Under the pieces are notes generated by a model. That model did not search any database, was not told where the DNA came from, and was given only the letters and a program-made list of their open reading frames with translations. A DNA stretch of 64,000 nt, taken from NCBI RefSeq assembly GCF_001625305.1, contig NW_017802491.1:556657-620656 (forward strand). Reading direction: 5' to 3'. Each line of letters starts with the position of its first letter. Positions within the stretch are counted from its first letter, which is position 1. This stretch comes from Branchiostoma belcheri (taxonomy: Eukaryota; Chordata; Leptocardii; Amphioxiformes; Branchiostomatidae). Of the stretch, positions 1 to 12,145 are shown in pieces. A program made the position numbers and the translations under genes.

Positions 1-295
1 GGAGTTCGTCTTGTCGTTGAGGGAAGTAGGCAGCACGTATCACCCATCCTACCGCCTCTACAAAACATTTCTTTATCAAAGATGTATGCAGTGAGATCTT
101 ACATGAGAATGCATGCATAGTTCATACATTTTCAAAACCAAAGTCAAGACAAGCCAAGTCATCAAGGCGCTCTCGCCAAAAGTACATGGACGGGAGAATA
201 AAATGAGGATGTTTATCTATCGGTGCCATCGGCAGGATTTTATCCATTTCCAATGATGGAAAGGAAGAACGTGATATATTGCTTTTTAAAGGCTG

Positions 296-668
296 AAAGC
301 AAATATCTGTATCTGTATCTGTATAGCCGGTATAACCGCCTTTCGGCGTAACACACCAGCTTCGCAGGCACGCGGCGCGGCGGCAGCTGGCTATATTACA
401 CCGATCGACTTGTTACACCTAACCCTTGAACTTCTAGCTCTAGACATTGTTTAAAGCTATCTATTGACAATGCCCCTACTGTACTTGGTGACAGTGAGTT
501 CCACTCTGCGATAGTTCTAGGAAAGAATGAATTCTTGAACACCTCAATCCTCGGTTGATAACTCTGGTACTTGAATGCGTGGCTATTTCTTGTTCTCTTC
601 TGGGCTGGTATTAGGTACTTAGTAGTTGGGACATCCACCAGTTTATTAGTCATTTTGTACATCATGCA
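296..668 (-). mobile_element. LINE (non-LTR retrotransposon) 3' end, 5'-truncated
   Basis: Read on the minus strand, this segment encodes the end of a reverse-transcriptase ORF, with the FFPRTIAEWNSL block typical of the C-terminal tail of CR1/L2/Jockey-like LINEs. A short GC-rich 3' untranslated part follows and ends in a (CAGATA)n-type run near 303-322. A second copy lies at 5868-6262 and a third, decayed one at 29876-30115. It is a dead, 5'-truncated insertion; the exact LINE clade is not resolved. Confidence 0.7.
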
Positions 669-887
669 TAGTAGGAAATAGGAAACTAAACCGCCCAGGA
701 CAACGGGCGCTCAGTGGGAGGACTTTACGGCACAGCACTGACGGTGCCGGCAGCCAGTACACAAAAACTGAAAAACTAGTTTTTGAACCAGGCCATACGC
801 CTGTACAAGTCTTCTCAGTAACTCTTCTAAGTTCTAGATCATTCTTGTCTTTTTTTTATTCCAACATGTAATCACCAGACGTGGTGA

Positions 888-1088
888 CGACACACTCAAG
901 TTTTTTCAACTTATATTACCAACACCAACACAGGAGACAAATACACGACAGGACAATACTCATTTACACCTGAGCTAAGTGAGGAAAGTCGTGTAAAGTG
1001 CCTTCCCCAAGGGCACAAGATCGGTGGCATGTCAGGACTCGAACTCGGGACTCTTAGTTCCGAGTCGCGCATTCTCTTTACTTTGATG
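888..1088 (-). mobile_element. tRNA-derived SINE (family S1)
   Basis: On the minus strand there is a Pol III B-box-like GAGTTCGAGTCC segment, followed by the family body CACCGATCTTGTGCCC...GGCACTTTACACGACTTTC and the tail region ending in GTTGAAAAAACTTGAGTGTG. The same body recurs at 10259, 13500, 42535, 43131/43565 and 46905. The tRNA head is partly lost. It is not a functional tRNA. Confidence 0.75.
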
Positions 1089-1089
1089 C

Positions 1090-2355
1090 CCATTGTGAAC
1101 CATTCTGAATAGCCTTGTGTTTTTCTCTGTTATGTATTGCCGTGTGAATTTTTATTTGCCATACAATTGTACAAATTAGTGTTATTCAGCTTGTTGTACA
1201 TGCTGCGAGGCTGATTTTCTGAATAAAACTGTTAAACTGATAAAGACTCCTTCCTGCTAACAATCATTTAGATTGTCTTTTAGACCCCTTTCCAGCACGG
1301 AATCTTACCATTAAGCGACGACTGTAAAGCGACCATATCATAATTTCATAATTGGAATAAGATGCGCCATATAGAAATATGATTTAAAAGGCATACGAGA
1401 CATTAAAAGATTAGTTCTTCATGTCTAAAACGCGTTGAGTGGCCTTTTAAATGTTTGGCTGCTTAACATTCTCAGTCTTAAGTGTAAAGGGTGTGTTAGT
1501 CCTCTGGATCCTTGAATGTAATTTTAGTATCTCGTGCTCATACGAGGATTTATTGCAAAGTGGTAGCTGTTTACCACCTAATCCGTGTGAAAGGGCATAC
1601 CCCCTCTCAATAAACACTCAGCGCTGTTGTGATTGGGACTGGCTGAAGTAGAAAGCACGGTAATGGCAAGGGCTTCATGTCTATCACTACACACCACTCG
1701 TGGACCAATCCACGCCCTCGCAAACACGGCAATGTGCTAATGGAAGATGAAAGTGAACTTTTCACAGGAAAGCGAGATCGTCGCTCTGACAGAACAATAT
1801 CAATACTAGAAAATACCCAGGACTTATGGCGGTGTTTTCATAAGGTTACAATCATGTTACATTAACGCTTTGAAAATGCTGCCTTTAGCTTTGTCCTTCT
1901 CAGTACATTAAACATAAGACATGCCTGTAAAGTCGCCCAACGTTACAGATCTCTCTAACTAATACTTATTACTCTTTTTCTTTCATATTTGTTGAATGGC
2001 AAGGCGTCAGATTGCATTACCCATTTACCGGCTGTTCCAGAAAGCAATGTTGCTACAACTTTTTCTCAGTGCTGTCTTGGGAATGAAGTAATTCAAAAGA
2101 GAATGTAAATGTATATGAATGTAGTTGGCCCTCCCTTAAAAACCTGTTGAATTTGGAAGATATGAGACAAGACTTCTACTTCGGCACTCTCCAAGGAGAG
2201 GTTTTCGCCAGGTGTTATTTTGATGGTGTTTGTTCCCCTTAGTAGTGGCCGTGATTTCTTTCTTCAGAAGAGAGAAAAAAGAAGAAGAAAGAAATCTCGA
2301 CAACTGAAACATCTGCTTGGAGAGTACCATCTCGGTTGTACCTAGAAGATCGTCA
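1090..2355. other. No gene recognised
   Basis: Both strands contain only short, unrelated open frames with no recognisable domain or exon signals. The missing downstream exons of the GPCR gene (which would lie here or further left on the minus strand) were looked for and not found. Confidence 0.5.
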
Positions 2356-2359
2356 TCAG

Positions 2360-2818
2360 AGTAAGAATGTCACGTATCGAATATGATAACTGCGAGACAA
2401 GATACGACAAGATAAAACTCACCCATCGTAGGCAACAGAGAAAAGACTTGTCATAGGAGAAAGAATGATACCTATCGAATATATTTACTGCTAGACAAGA
2501 TAAGACAAGATAACTCACCCATCATAGGCAAAAGAGAAAAGACTTGTCATAAGATAAGGAATGCTACCTATTGAATGTTACGAATGTGAGACGAGATAAG
2601 ATAGGATAACTCACCCATCATAGGTAACAGAGAAAAGACTTGTCATAGGAGAAGGAATGTTACCTATTAAATGTTACGAATGTAAGACAAGATAAGATAG
2701 CGTTAACTCACCCATCATAGGTAACAGAGACTTGTCATATGAGACTTGTCAACGGAAAAAGAATGTTATCTATTGATTATAATGTGAGACAAGATAAGAT
2801 AACGTTAACTCACCCATC
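2360..2818 (-). repeat. Tandem repeat (about 97 bp unit, ~4.5 copies) carrying splice-donor copies
   Basis: The unit contains GAGACAAGATAAGATAACTC, then ACCCATCATAGGTAACAGAG and AAAAGACTTGTCATAGGAG. The segment AACTCACCCATC recurs at 2416, 2512, 2608, 2705 and 2807, giving steps of 96, 96, 97 and 102 bases. The last copy is the real donor of the adjoining GPCR exon (GATGG|GTGAGTT on the minus strand), so every unit carries a donor-like sequence. The array lies directly inside the intron. Confidence 0.85.
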
Positions 2819-3101
2819 TGGGCTGTACCAGGAACGATGCGAGGAAGAAGGGTCCCCCGAGCAGGTAGACGGTGTCTGCCGTGGCTAGGCTGAGCACGTA
2901 CACGCACATGCTGCTCCTGACGCCCCGCCGGCCCACACACAGCAGCACGGTGACGTTCCCGACCAGCCCCACCACGTACACCACCGAGAACACCACGGGC
3001 AGGATGAAGGGCAGGGACGGGCTGACCAGCGGCGCGCCGTGGATGGGGAGGGGCGTCTGGGCCGCCGTGACGTTCAGCAGGGACATGTTACCGACAGCCA
3101 T
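2814..3101 (-). CDS. Rhodopsin-family peptide GPCR, N-terminal coding exon (partial)
   Basis: This exon encodes 96 residues: an extracellular N-terminus with two N-glycosylation sequons (N5-M-S and N10-V-T), TM1 at about residues 31-56 with the class A GN motif at 48-49, and TM2 at about 64-92 with the LATAD motif (D2.50) at 72-76. It closes with QPRW just before a strong donor (GG|GTGAGT at 2813), where TM3 should begin in the next exon. The spacing and the MCVYVLSLATADTVYLL block resemble urotensin-II/somatostatin/opioid-type receptors more than other class A groups. The start ATG at 3101 is the one giving a receptor-like N-terminus. An acceptor lies near 3131-3138. TM3-TM7 are not visible in the window, so the gene continues beyond its left edge or is incomplete. 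Ligand unknown. Confidence 0.8.
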
Positions 3102-3130
3102 CGCTCTGTCTGGTCCTGGTTTGGATACGT

Positions 3131-3773
3131 CTAGTGTCTAGGTACTTACGTCAAGTACTGCGCCTTTGTTATGACTACACAGGCAGCTCGGTCCTCAGCT
3201 GCTGTTTCTGTTCTGGATATGTCTGGCTTACGAAATGTTCAGACCAGTTGCTGGTCTCGCCTGGAAGCACGGTTCTGCTTCTGTCAGTTCTTGGCTGCCT
3301 AATAAAGTGTACAGTCCCTTTCTACAAATTATGGCCTGCTAAGCAGAACAGCTACGTAGCTCCTTTTTTAGACCAGGTGCATGCTATGCTGGTCCCTCAC
3401 TCCTCTTGTCACGACTTGCCAGACAGTACGATTCGTGTCTACTGTTTCTGTTTCTCGGTACGCCTTGTTGCATCAGTGTTCAGGCCAGAAGCTATAGGGC
3501 TTTACAGTTTGACAGATAAATAATGTCCTTAGTTTATGTGTTCTGCATATGTTGAGGAGTTAGACTGACGGCAGTTTTATAGTGACTACCGCACGTTGTT
3601 CAGAGGCTGGATCGGTTGAGTCTCCGAGATAACGTTGTACAGTATTCCAGATGACTGGATAGAATAAGAGAGTAAAATGAAAACATGTTTCAACATATGT
3701 TGAACTGATGAAAATCCTACGCAAGGATTAATAGTACTCCCATCATTGTGATACCACACTGCAGCGGACTTAC
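3131..3773. other. Probable 5' intron of the GPCR gene
   Basis: The interval lies between an upstream untranslated exon (donor AAG|GTAAGT at 3773) and an acceptor near 3131 upstream of the coding exon. A 129-codon plus-strand open frame inside it has no recognisable domain and is taken as chance. Confidence 0.4.
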
Positions 3774-3906
3774 CTTGCCTGTTCGGCTAAGCCTCCGCTT
3801 TTCAAGAAGTCTTGCAGGTATATCTTTTAGTCTGACAGATGTGAGCTGAATACCAAGATTGCGCACCGTTTGAAAGGAGCACCTGTGGTTCTTGATTCTC
3901 CTAAGC
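3774..3906 (-). other. Probable 5' untranslated exon of the GPCR gene
   Basis: About 30 bases downstream of a TATA box on the minus strand, a transcript would start near 3906 and run to a perfect donor (GGCAAG|GTAAGT) after 3774. The next plausible acceptor on the same strand is just upstream of the GPCR start codon. Inferred from signals only; no transcript evidence. Confidence 0.5.
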
Positions 3907-3930
3907 GAGATGGAGCCAATCACGGCTTTC

Positions 3931-3939
3931 CTTATATAA
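3931..3939 (-). promoter_or_regulatory. TATA box of the GPCR gene
   Basis: GGTTATATAAGG on the minus strand is a near-consensus TATA element, at the expected distance from the putative first exon. Confidence 0.55.
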
Positions 3940-3944
3940 CCCCA

Positions 3945-5295
3945 TGTCCGGTCTGAGCGTCAGTGATGATGAGACAAGGGTGATGATAGGACGGTGATAA
4001 CACGCCTTCAGCTACATCAGATAGTCACCCCGAGCCTCCGTGGTAGATCTCTATTCAGTAAAGAAAATGTACATGAAACACTCGAGTATAGTGAAGTATG
4101 GTGTATATGCTGAAAAATATGTCAGTGTATAGATCTCTGTTATGGTTGCCAGTTGTGCCTTGTGTTGAATACATAAACCCTGCTACATCTACTCCACAGC
4201 TACACTTTATCGTCATCTTTACCACAGCATCTCAAGTATCGTCCAATGCTATGAAACGGCCATCAAATATCCAGGCTTCTCAAAGTCAAGCATGCCTCTC
4301 GGCAAAGACATGTAAGATGTATCCCTGCATCAGAATTCCATCTCAGCATTCCACCTCAGTCATTGTTCCAAAGCTACGAATGATGCATCCCTACATCAGT
4401 TAGTTTAACATACAGTACATACAGTACTATAACCCATCCCCAGATGCCCTACAGCCCATCCCCAGATGCCTGAGATGTCAGTAGTGCACGGAAAGCAAAG
4501 AGCGACCTAAACTGGAACCAAAGCTCCTACCTAGCCGAAGAAACTCTACTGTACTGTACTGTACTCTACTCTACTCTACTCTTAGTACCCACTTATCCTC
4601 TGGTGCTAGCTGATTCTCTCCGCTATTTCCAGCGTTCGATGTGGGCATACGATCGTTAGGAAGAGGGTAATACACAGACACAATATTGATTTAGCAGGAA
4701 CACCTGAGTCTCTAACCTTATCTCACCAATACTGACATTTATCCACGTCGCTGACAGTACAAGACACACAGACTGACTGTATTAACTTCGTGGGCTAATG
4801 GGGGTAATTTTTCGTTAGATTGCCAGCGCAAAAGTGTTTGTATTTCATTATGGCTGTCGTCAATATTCCAATGTGTTCATTTTCGTTCAACCCACTTAAA
4901 ATGGGAATCGTGGCTCGGTCTTTCCACTATGATTTGAGATGCCGAAAACCTTCTCGTAAATAATAGACCAATCCGCCCACCAAATGTCACCGGCCATTGA
5001 GATCGCCGAAGATCATTTGAATACCTTTGGAATCATTGAAAGGTAATCAGAAAATCTCTGAGATAATTGAAGTATACATGTAGTTGTTAGGCCTTGGGGG
5101 GTCTTTCAAATATCATTGTTATACTTGATGATAATTAAGATATCGTTGAGATTGGAGGTCATTGCTACACCTTGAATGTTATTGAAACATCGTTATACAT
5201 GTATCTTGAAGGTTATTGAAAAACGTTGTTAAACTATGCTATATGGCAAGGACTTGTATAATGTCGTTGACTATGGTAATCATGGTTAGACTTTG
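3945..5295. other. No gene recognised
   Basis: The only structure seen is a short ACTGT/ACTCT run at about 4548-4583 and loose ATTGAA-rich repeats near 5000-5220. No coding exon is supportable. Confidence 0.4.
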
Positions 5296-5299
5296 GAGG

Positions 5300-5508
5300 T
5301 CATTTTCAAATTCATTTCTTTACATTTTGTTTCGTTTGATTTTGGCATTCTACGACATTGGTATCGTTTTACAATTTTTTTTGCAACTTACGGTATATCT
5401 ACTCCTTCTCCAACTGTTTTGTACAGTATGATTGAAACCTTTTTTGGGGAACGGACGAAAATTGATGCGCGCGTGGATGTCATCCATATCATCACATCAA
5501 CATGGCCT
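5300..5508 (+). mobile_element. MITE family M1, right-end fragment
   Basis: The segment matches the right half of the complete copy at 14448-14843 (TTTGATTTTGGCATTCTACG and the terminal ATCAACATGGCCT). The left terminal inverted repeat is missing. Confidence 0.7.
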
Positions 5509-5867
5509 TATTTCCTTAGACTTCAGCAGTCGCCATCCATTCCCGGAGCTCCAAACAACATCCAAAGCTTAAGACTCCACATACAGAGGAGTCTATTCTT
5601 AGTCCGTACCCGGGGTTACAGGGACAGATGTGTTTGCTCTCCTCGGCAACAAGTGCAGAAACAAACACAGCAGGATGAAAGAAAGGAATGGAATCGTGTT
5701 GGGCTATGATTTGTTTTCTGATTGCAACGCGGCATCAGCTTGCATGAATGGCTTCTGGTATTAGAATGGTTTAAGGTAAGGGAGGTTTTTTCGCGCATGT
5801 CTGGAGGCTTTTTTGGGGGGGGGGGGAGCCTACTGAGAGCTGTCTCTGAGACATGATGTTGAACTAA

Positions 5868-6262
5868 GTTTCTGTATCTATATCTGTATCTGCATCGGTG
5901 TAGCCGGTATATATAACCACCCTTCGGCGTAACACACCAGCTTCCGTATCAGTATAGCCGGTATAACCACCATTCGGCGTAACACACCAGCTTCGCAGGC
6001 ACGCGGCGCGGCGGCAGCTGGCTACATCACACCGAACGACGTGTTACACCCTTGAACATCTAACTCTAAACATTGTTTAAAGCTATCTAATGATAATGCC
6101 CCCACTGTAATTGGTGATAGCGAGTTCCACTCTGCGATAGTTCTAGGACAGAATATGAGTTTTTGAACACCTCAATCCTTATTGGTTGATAATTCCGGTA
6201 CTTGAAGGCATGGCTATGCCTTGTTCTTTTCTGAGATGGTATTAGATAGAACATGTAGTTTG
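5868..6262 (-). mobile_element. LINE 3' end, second copy
   Basis: This is homologous to the copy at 296-668, including the C-terminal RT segment and the GC-rich block CGGCGTAACACACCAGCTTC. Here that block is internally duplicated (5922-5942 and 5968-5996), and the (CAGATA)n terminus lies at 5870-5895. 5'-truncated and inactive. Confidence 0.7.
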
Positions 6263-6710
6263 ACTGGGATTTAGCTGAAGAAGTCATCTGAGGTGACGCA
6301 CAGGCCGCCGCAGTGTAACTGTATGTACTGCGCTGACAGACACGGATTCCCCTGGTGCGTGTCAATTGCATCGCAGATACGGATACTGACTTCTCTCATG
6401 TGTGAGATTTAGTCGCAATATTGTCTTTATCGTGTCAGGTACAGGGAAGCAATTAATGTCGGAAGTCACCATTTCGGCGGCCCCTACATGCGGGGAATGT
6501 GAATAGACCAACGATTAAGGGTAGAGTCGGGCGTCCTCATGTCACCTTAGAGAAATAGATTGATTGAGGCTGGGATGAACCTGGCCAGGAGTAATGAATG
6601 ACGCTGACGGGTAGAGAGGAGAGAGCGCCTCTCAGGCTAGCTGTCACCTTGATGTGCTTCAATGCTACGTGGATCAGCATAGAAATGTAGAACAGATCCA
6701 GAGAATCACC
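6262..6710. other. No gene recognised
   Basis: No domain, splice-flanked exon or clear repeat is seen here. Confidence 0.35.
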
Positions 6711-6828
6711 ACTAGGGTTGAATTGTCCGGATCGAGCCGAATTGATTCGCTTTGATCCGGCTTCGAACCAGCTCGATCCGGCTTGAAGCCGGCCCGATCC
6801 GGACAATTTTATCCTATTGGGAATGGGG
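6711..6828. mobile_element. Palindromic MITE (family M2)
   Basis: The inverted ends CCACTAGGGTTGAATTGTCC and GGACAATTTTATCCTATTGG enclose inward repeats of GATCCGGCTTCGA, so nearly the whole element can fold back. A second copy lies at 16934-17084. It is too short to encode a transposase. Confidence 0.75.
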
Positions 6829-7682
6829 CCCAATACTTGGAGACTTCATTAGCTTTCATACACATGCAAAATACATAATTTTATACAAAAGCTATTCGCC
6901 CTCGAGTTTAAAAATAACAGTCTATAGTACAAATACGTTAAAAGATTAAATCACAACTGTTTGTAGATTTAAACGTACAAGATACTATACGGTATTTTGC
7001 CAGATTGCTCAACGATGGTCAGATGTAAATAACACAATTTTGGCTTGTACACCGCAATAATATTTCTTTTGTTTACAGATATCATTCTTTTTGATGTTCT
7101 ACCTGACTGCTAAACTTTACGATTACTTTAATGATGACTTAGCCTGGGGTTGCAATATATTTTCATCTCAACAAGAACATTATAATGTCCTTGTCTCAAT
7201 AACCCATTCATCATCATCAAACTCCTATATTGAGCTAATCTGTATTGATATCACGTAACAGAAGAGGCTTGATTTTATCTTATTGCTTTTAATGATATAT
7301 GTGCCAGCTGCCTTTAAATATGTTTTAAATATGTACTGTCATTTTTGTGTAATTTGCTAGACATGATCCCTTTATCATGTAAGTACGATTTTAATGGTAG
7401 AATTAACAGATTTCATGTTATCATACAATACTGTATATGTGACGTGTATGTTGATTCCAATGAATCTAAACTGAACTGAACTGGAACTAGTCATATTCAC
7501 TAAATCCTTCCTGGGATTTCTTTGTAATAATTCAAAAGCTAAAACTAATAATGGCATTGACAATGGTAATATCTTAAGCTTGTCGGAAACGTCATATACG
7601 TTACCAGGAATCAGCAGTAAAAGTTTTCCCCCTCTGGACCTCCAAGTTAAAAAAGAAGAACAAAACACGCTAGTTTTGTTAT
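6829..7682. other. AT-rich interval, no gene recognised
   Basis: The sequence is AT-rich, without coding or RNA features that can be supported. Confidence 0.35.
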
Positions 7683-7683
7683 A

Positions 7684-7785
7684 AGGCCATGTTGATTAGA
7701 TTAAATGGATAATATCCTCTGGGAACCCCAAAACTGACGCGAGCGTGCGAATAAAAGAAAAGTTTGGCCAAAAAGATTGAGACAG
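7684..7785 (+). mobile_element. MITE family M1, left-end fragment
   Basis: It begins with the family terminus AGGCCATGTTGATTAGATTA and the subterminal CCCCAAAACTGACGCGAGCG seen in the complete copy at 14448. The right half is absent. Confidence 0.65.
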
Positions 7786-7789
7786 TAGT

Positions 7790-9890
7790 CGAGGCTATGT
7801 CTTGAGGAAGTCTATGCAAGGAAGACTTTTGATCTTTCGATTTTAAGGAAATGTAGATGAAATACATTTAGTGCCGCTTCATTTCATCAAGGCTAGAAAG
7901 TTACTCATTGATCCCCGTTACTCTGTCATGTACCGGTGCGCTCCAGGCAGTTCATCAGGACCGGAACGTCCCGGCTGCCGTCATTAATTTCTGAGTTGTG
8001 CCTGAAGGAGCCGGTCAAAGGCCCGGACACGGGATTGATCTCCAAAGACACTCAGACTGAAGAGAGCTACAGACGTGAAATCGATCGCTATCTCACATCT
8101 AAGCCGTCTTTGGAGTGGACGACTTATTGATGTATTACCGGCGGTACGCACACACTAATGTCACGGCTGGCCGTACCGCCGCGCTCCGACGCCTTTGTTG
8201 TAAACGGCAGAACCGATCGTTTTCACGAGTTTCGCCAAGTGCATAATCAATAATTATATAAATCGCCCCTTTACCTCCCCTTACTTGGTCAATATCAATA
8301 TAAGCATGTGCAACGTCGCTGTAAGCCTACGCTAAGTTACTACACAATACATTAACATTTTCCGTTAAGTGCTCTCTAGTGTTTCAATACCCCCGTGTAG
8401 TGTCTATGAAGAGGCGTGGCCTTGGAGCTGACAGGAGGGAGGCGGTGGTGCCAGTCAGACTGACTGGTGACGAAAGTTCCAACAGCAAAGCGACAGAAAT
8501 GGCGACAATTCTAATTCTTTTTTACCGAATCTGTTGATCAATCTGTCAAGTATTGGTTGCTAGTTGAATGTCTGCGGGTAATGGAAAGTGGTTATAAGCA
8601 GCAGGTCCTGTACGTGATGATAGTCACACATATCGAACCCTCTTAAAGCCCATCATACTTATCACTAAGAGCAGGGTTACACGGAGACATTACGGTCTCT
8701 AGTACGAGATGGTCCGTTAAGTGGTACAATCCACTTACCGAGCATTGACATGCCCCGGGTACATTGAACCAGCATGTACGTAACTATGTCTGACATTCTT
8801 GATACAGCCGTGGCGAGAAGAATACTATATCATATGAGATTTACATGTAGTGAGAAACATCCCAATAGTTATTAGGTAGTCTGAGCCAGTAGGTGGTATG
8901 TTTCCTGTTCTTGTCAATCATTTTTCTTGTCAACTATACTTTTCTTCAAGAAAAGACTTTTCTCTGTTGAGTGGAACGAGCAATGGTTACGACGACAGGT
9001 GTGGTTAGTGTGTTCTGCTGGAAATAGATGATCTACAATCCATCTTCTGACAACGTTGATATATCAATAAAATTAATATGAATATTGGTAATATAACGCA
9101 ATACAATATGGTATTATTCAAGACTATATGATCCTCGCTTCCAAGACTTTTCTGTGAGACTATATATAGAATATTCACTCTTCATTCATAACAACCATGG
9201 ATCATCAATACACGTACATCATGACACCTAGCAAAGTTGCATATAGTTTGCCGTTGAGTATGACGTTTCAAAATTAATACTTCTACCCTACTTGTACATC
9301 GGCTAAGCGCATACAGTAAATCTTTTGTCTCCATCTTAGTGTAGCAAATATCCAATCTAGGACGTATTCAAGCATTTAGGAATATGATATAAATATTTTT
9401 ACCTTCTTGTTGGCTGAAGACCAACCCTGGGGAAGTCCTCCCAACCGTTGGAAAGATCTAGACCAGACAAGGGACTGACTTTAAAGGTAGAAGAGTCTAG
9501 GACAGTGCAATATGGAGGAACCTAACGGAAGCAACGGACCATATCTTGGCCGAGGCACTAAGGCAGGCAGTTGAAGAGGAGATGGCACAGTTTTAAGTAC
9601 GAACTTCACGGACTCTGAAAACGTGACCGAAAGTGTGCAGTGCGCTGGTAATGCTGGTGGAGTGCATTACACCACGTACTTCAACACAACCTTTCAGTCC
9701 TCCCTGGCTCGGTGTCTATTTCTCACTGTTTTCCTATCAAACACGTCTGACGGCTGGTGACGCGCTAAGGGGGACCACACGTGGTCTGCACATGCGGCAG
9801 AATTTCTGGAGTCCGTGTTTTCAACCTCTTCGTGTGTTTTGTTTTCTTTTTATCCCACACTTTTACATATTACATCATACTCCGTAGCGT
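7790..9890. other. No gene recognised
   Basis: Open frames here are short, and none shows a domain or paired splice sites. No RNA gene or clear repeat was identified. Confidence 0.35.
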
Positions 9891-9892
9891 GC

Positions 9893-10110
9893 GTAGTCCA
9901 GTGGTTAGCGACCCGCCTCTGGACTAAGAGGTTGGGAGGTTGGGAGTTCGAATCCCGGCTGTTGTCGCTCACCCGTCATGCACGCTACTGGAAAGGGTCG
10001 CATTAAATCGTGGTCCACTTTTCATGGTGCTTGTCGAAAAGAGCTAGGGGAATTTCCCAGGTACAATGAACATGTAAATATGTAAATACTGTCAATACAA
10101 AATACATAGC
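9893..10110 (+). mobile_element. tRNA-derived SINE (family S2)
   Basis: The head has an A-box-like TAGTCCAGTGGTTAGCGACC and a B box GGAGTTCGAATCCCGGC, followed by a non-tRNA body ending in CAATGAACATGTAAAT repeats. Its body differs from family S1. The cloverleaf ends are not paired as in a real tRNA, so it is called a SINE. Confidence 0.7.
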
Positions 10111-10258
10111 GTCTGTCTTCTCTGTCATGACCAGTGGAAGATTAGCTCTTCATTGAGCTAAAACTGGTTGGAGATCACTTTCACTTTATTTATGAAATCA
10201 AATATCACACAAATCAAGTTTAGGTCGCTGTACAATCACCCACGGCAGGAAGGGGGAG

Positions 10259-10500
10259 GGGGTCGTGTGGCGTAGCGGCAGAGTGCTCGACTCGGAACCA
10301 AGAGGTCCCGGGTTCGAGTCTAGACATGCCACCGATCTTGTGCCCTTGGGAAAGGCACTTTATTTACACGGCTTTCTTCACTTAACTCAATTAAAAATGA
10401 GTATTGTCTTGTCCTGTATTTGTACTCTGTGTTGGTGGCGTCATAAAATAAGTTGATATAACTTGAGTGTGCCGTCGCCATGTGTGGTCACGAAATGCTG
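10259..10500 (+). mobile_element. tRNA-derived SINE (family S1), best-preserved copy
   Basis: The A box TGGCGTAGCGGCAGAG and B box GGGTTCGAGTC lead into the family body (GATCTTGTGCCCTTGGGAAA) and the 3' part with GTTGATATAACTTGAGTGTG. It serves as the reference copy for the other S1 insertions in this window. Confidence 0.8.
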
Positions 10501-12030
10501 GAAAAGGAAGGAAGGGGGCAGCTTCCCACGACAGACTTGTTAACAAGCGCCCACTCGTTCCGTTGCCGACAACAAATCATAACAAATCATCAGTAACGGG
10601 ATGTTTTTTGCTATTTTTGTCTCAGGTTCCGGATTTGCTGTGCCTCTCTGTGATGAGTAGACTGTTGGACGGGTTATTTTAGCACTTTGCCGGATACCGT
10701 AGGTGGGGATGAGGCGTCGTGTACTGAAAGAAAACCTGCTTTTAACATGGTTAATTGACACAAGGCTAAATTGGAGAAAGCCGCTTTCTCGTCTTCTAAG
10801 CCGAGAAGCTATTTCACTAATTAGACGTAATGAAGTGGCTGGAAGATGTACCATCACGATCCCACTAACACTGCCAATGTTTCTGAAATGGGTTTAAAGA
10901 TCACAAGACAACTGGTGATGAGGTCACATTCGTAGCAGCCCGTCGGAGGATTTTAATGCGGCTTAATATGTTCAAGCAGGCCACTGACAAGGATCTAAGA
11001 AGGCTTAACGAGCTAATTAGACTGAATTTCGTATAATATATATATGCACGACTGTCACAAGAATGACTCCAGCTAAATATACCAGGGCCCTCATGCATAA
11101 ACTGCACTGGTCTGCTCTTCCTTTTGTAACACAAACACTTTTGTGTATATGGTCAAGCTGAAATTTTTGCACAGAAGATAAAAGACTTTTCACTATATTA
11201 AGCTATTGATTTTTTGTTGTTTATTGACGACAGTTTGCACTTAAAACACATCAATATGTACTTAAATATGTACAAAAAATGTGCAGGAAAAGCCCAGAAA
11301 CATAGGGGTTTATTAAGAGGGTTCCCCGTAAATACCTTTTATTCAATTACTTGTCACATAGCATTGTCACATATAAATGTATTGCGCATAGCACACATGC
11401 CTGACAGCTAAATCCCGGGCTAAGTGTTGCAGTAGTTTCTGAAAGGGCTCGGTCGCAGATCATGGTCACAGATGGTGACAGCGCACCGTGTAGTAAGTGA
11501 GTTGGACCATCGCCAGTGACTTCTCTCCTCGACAGGGTCAAAAGTGTGATATATTGTGAACCCCGCCATGACAAGCTAAGGTTTGATTAGAATCCAAGAC
11601 AATCTCTTCGGCCTGTTAGTAATGCCAGTAACGAGTAGAACAACACGTACTTTATCCCAAGCTTCCCCTGCATGCATCCCTACAGGTGTTAACCTGACAG
11701 TACCCTGAGTGGGGTGCATTTTAACCTACTCTTTTAGCACATGTCATTACAGCTGCCATAAACTCAGCATAGAGATAGGAAGGCCCAACCACACACCTCT
11801 GGAGCAAAGAATGTCAATTTTGTAGCTTGAATAAGGTAGAAAATGAAGTCTACTTTGTCATAAACAAAGATTAGTATCAGTAGTCCTGTTTGTACTACAA
11901 ACATTGTATGTATCTTTTCATCTGCATGTTCACCTGTACTTAGCCCGATAGGGCATGAATTGTATGTACAAATGTTATCTACTACACGTGTATACGTGTA
12001 CGTCCCGATTGCCCTAGTTCCTGGCCCTGT
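10501..12030. other. No gene recognised
   Basis: There are several open frames of up to about 105 codons, but none has a recognisable domain. Nothing supportable was found. Confidence 0.35.
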
Positions 12031-12034
12031 GATA

Positions 12035-12145
12035 AGGCCATGTTGATTTGATTATATTGATGACATCCGCGCGCGCATGAATTTTCGGCCGTTTAAGAAA
12101 AAAACATTGGAAAACGATACCAATGTCGTAGAATGCCATAATCAA
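12035..12145 (+). mobile_element. MITE family M1 fragment abutting a minisatellite
   Basis: It carries the terminus AGGCCATGTTGATTTGATTA and the subterminal block, ending internally at ...GTCGTAGAATGCCATAATCAA, where the tandem array begins. The other end of the element is not present beyond the array. Confidence 0.65.

Noticed and set aside
3134-3523. 129-codon plus-strand open frame with many cysteines
   Set aside because: No domain, no signal peptide pattern, and it lies in the probable 5' intron of the GPCR gene on the other strand.
9893-10330. tRNA genes suggested by A and B boxes
   Set aside because: Acceptor stems do not pair and each head continues into a repeated non-tRNA body, so they are SINEs.
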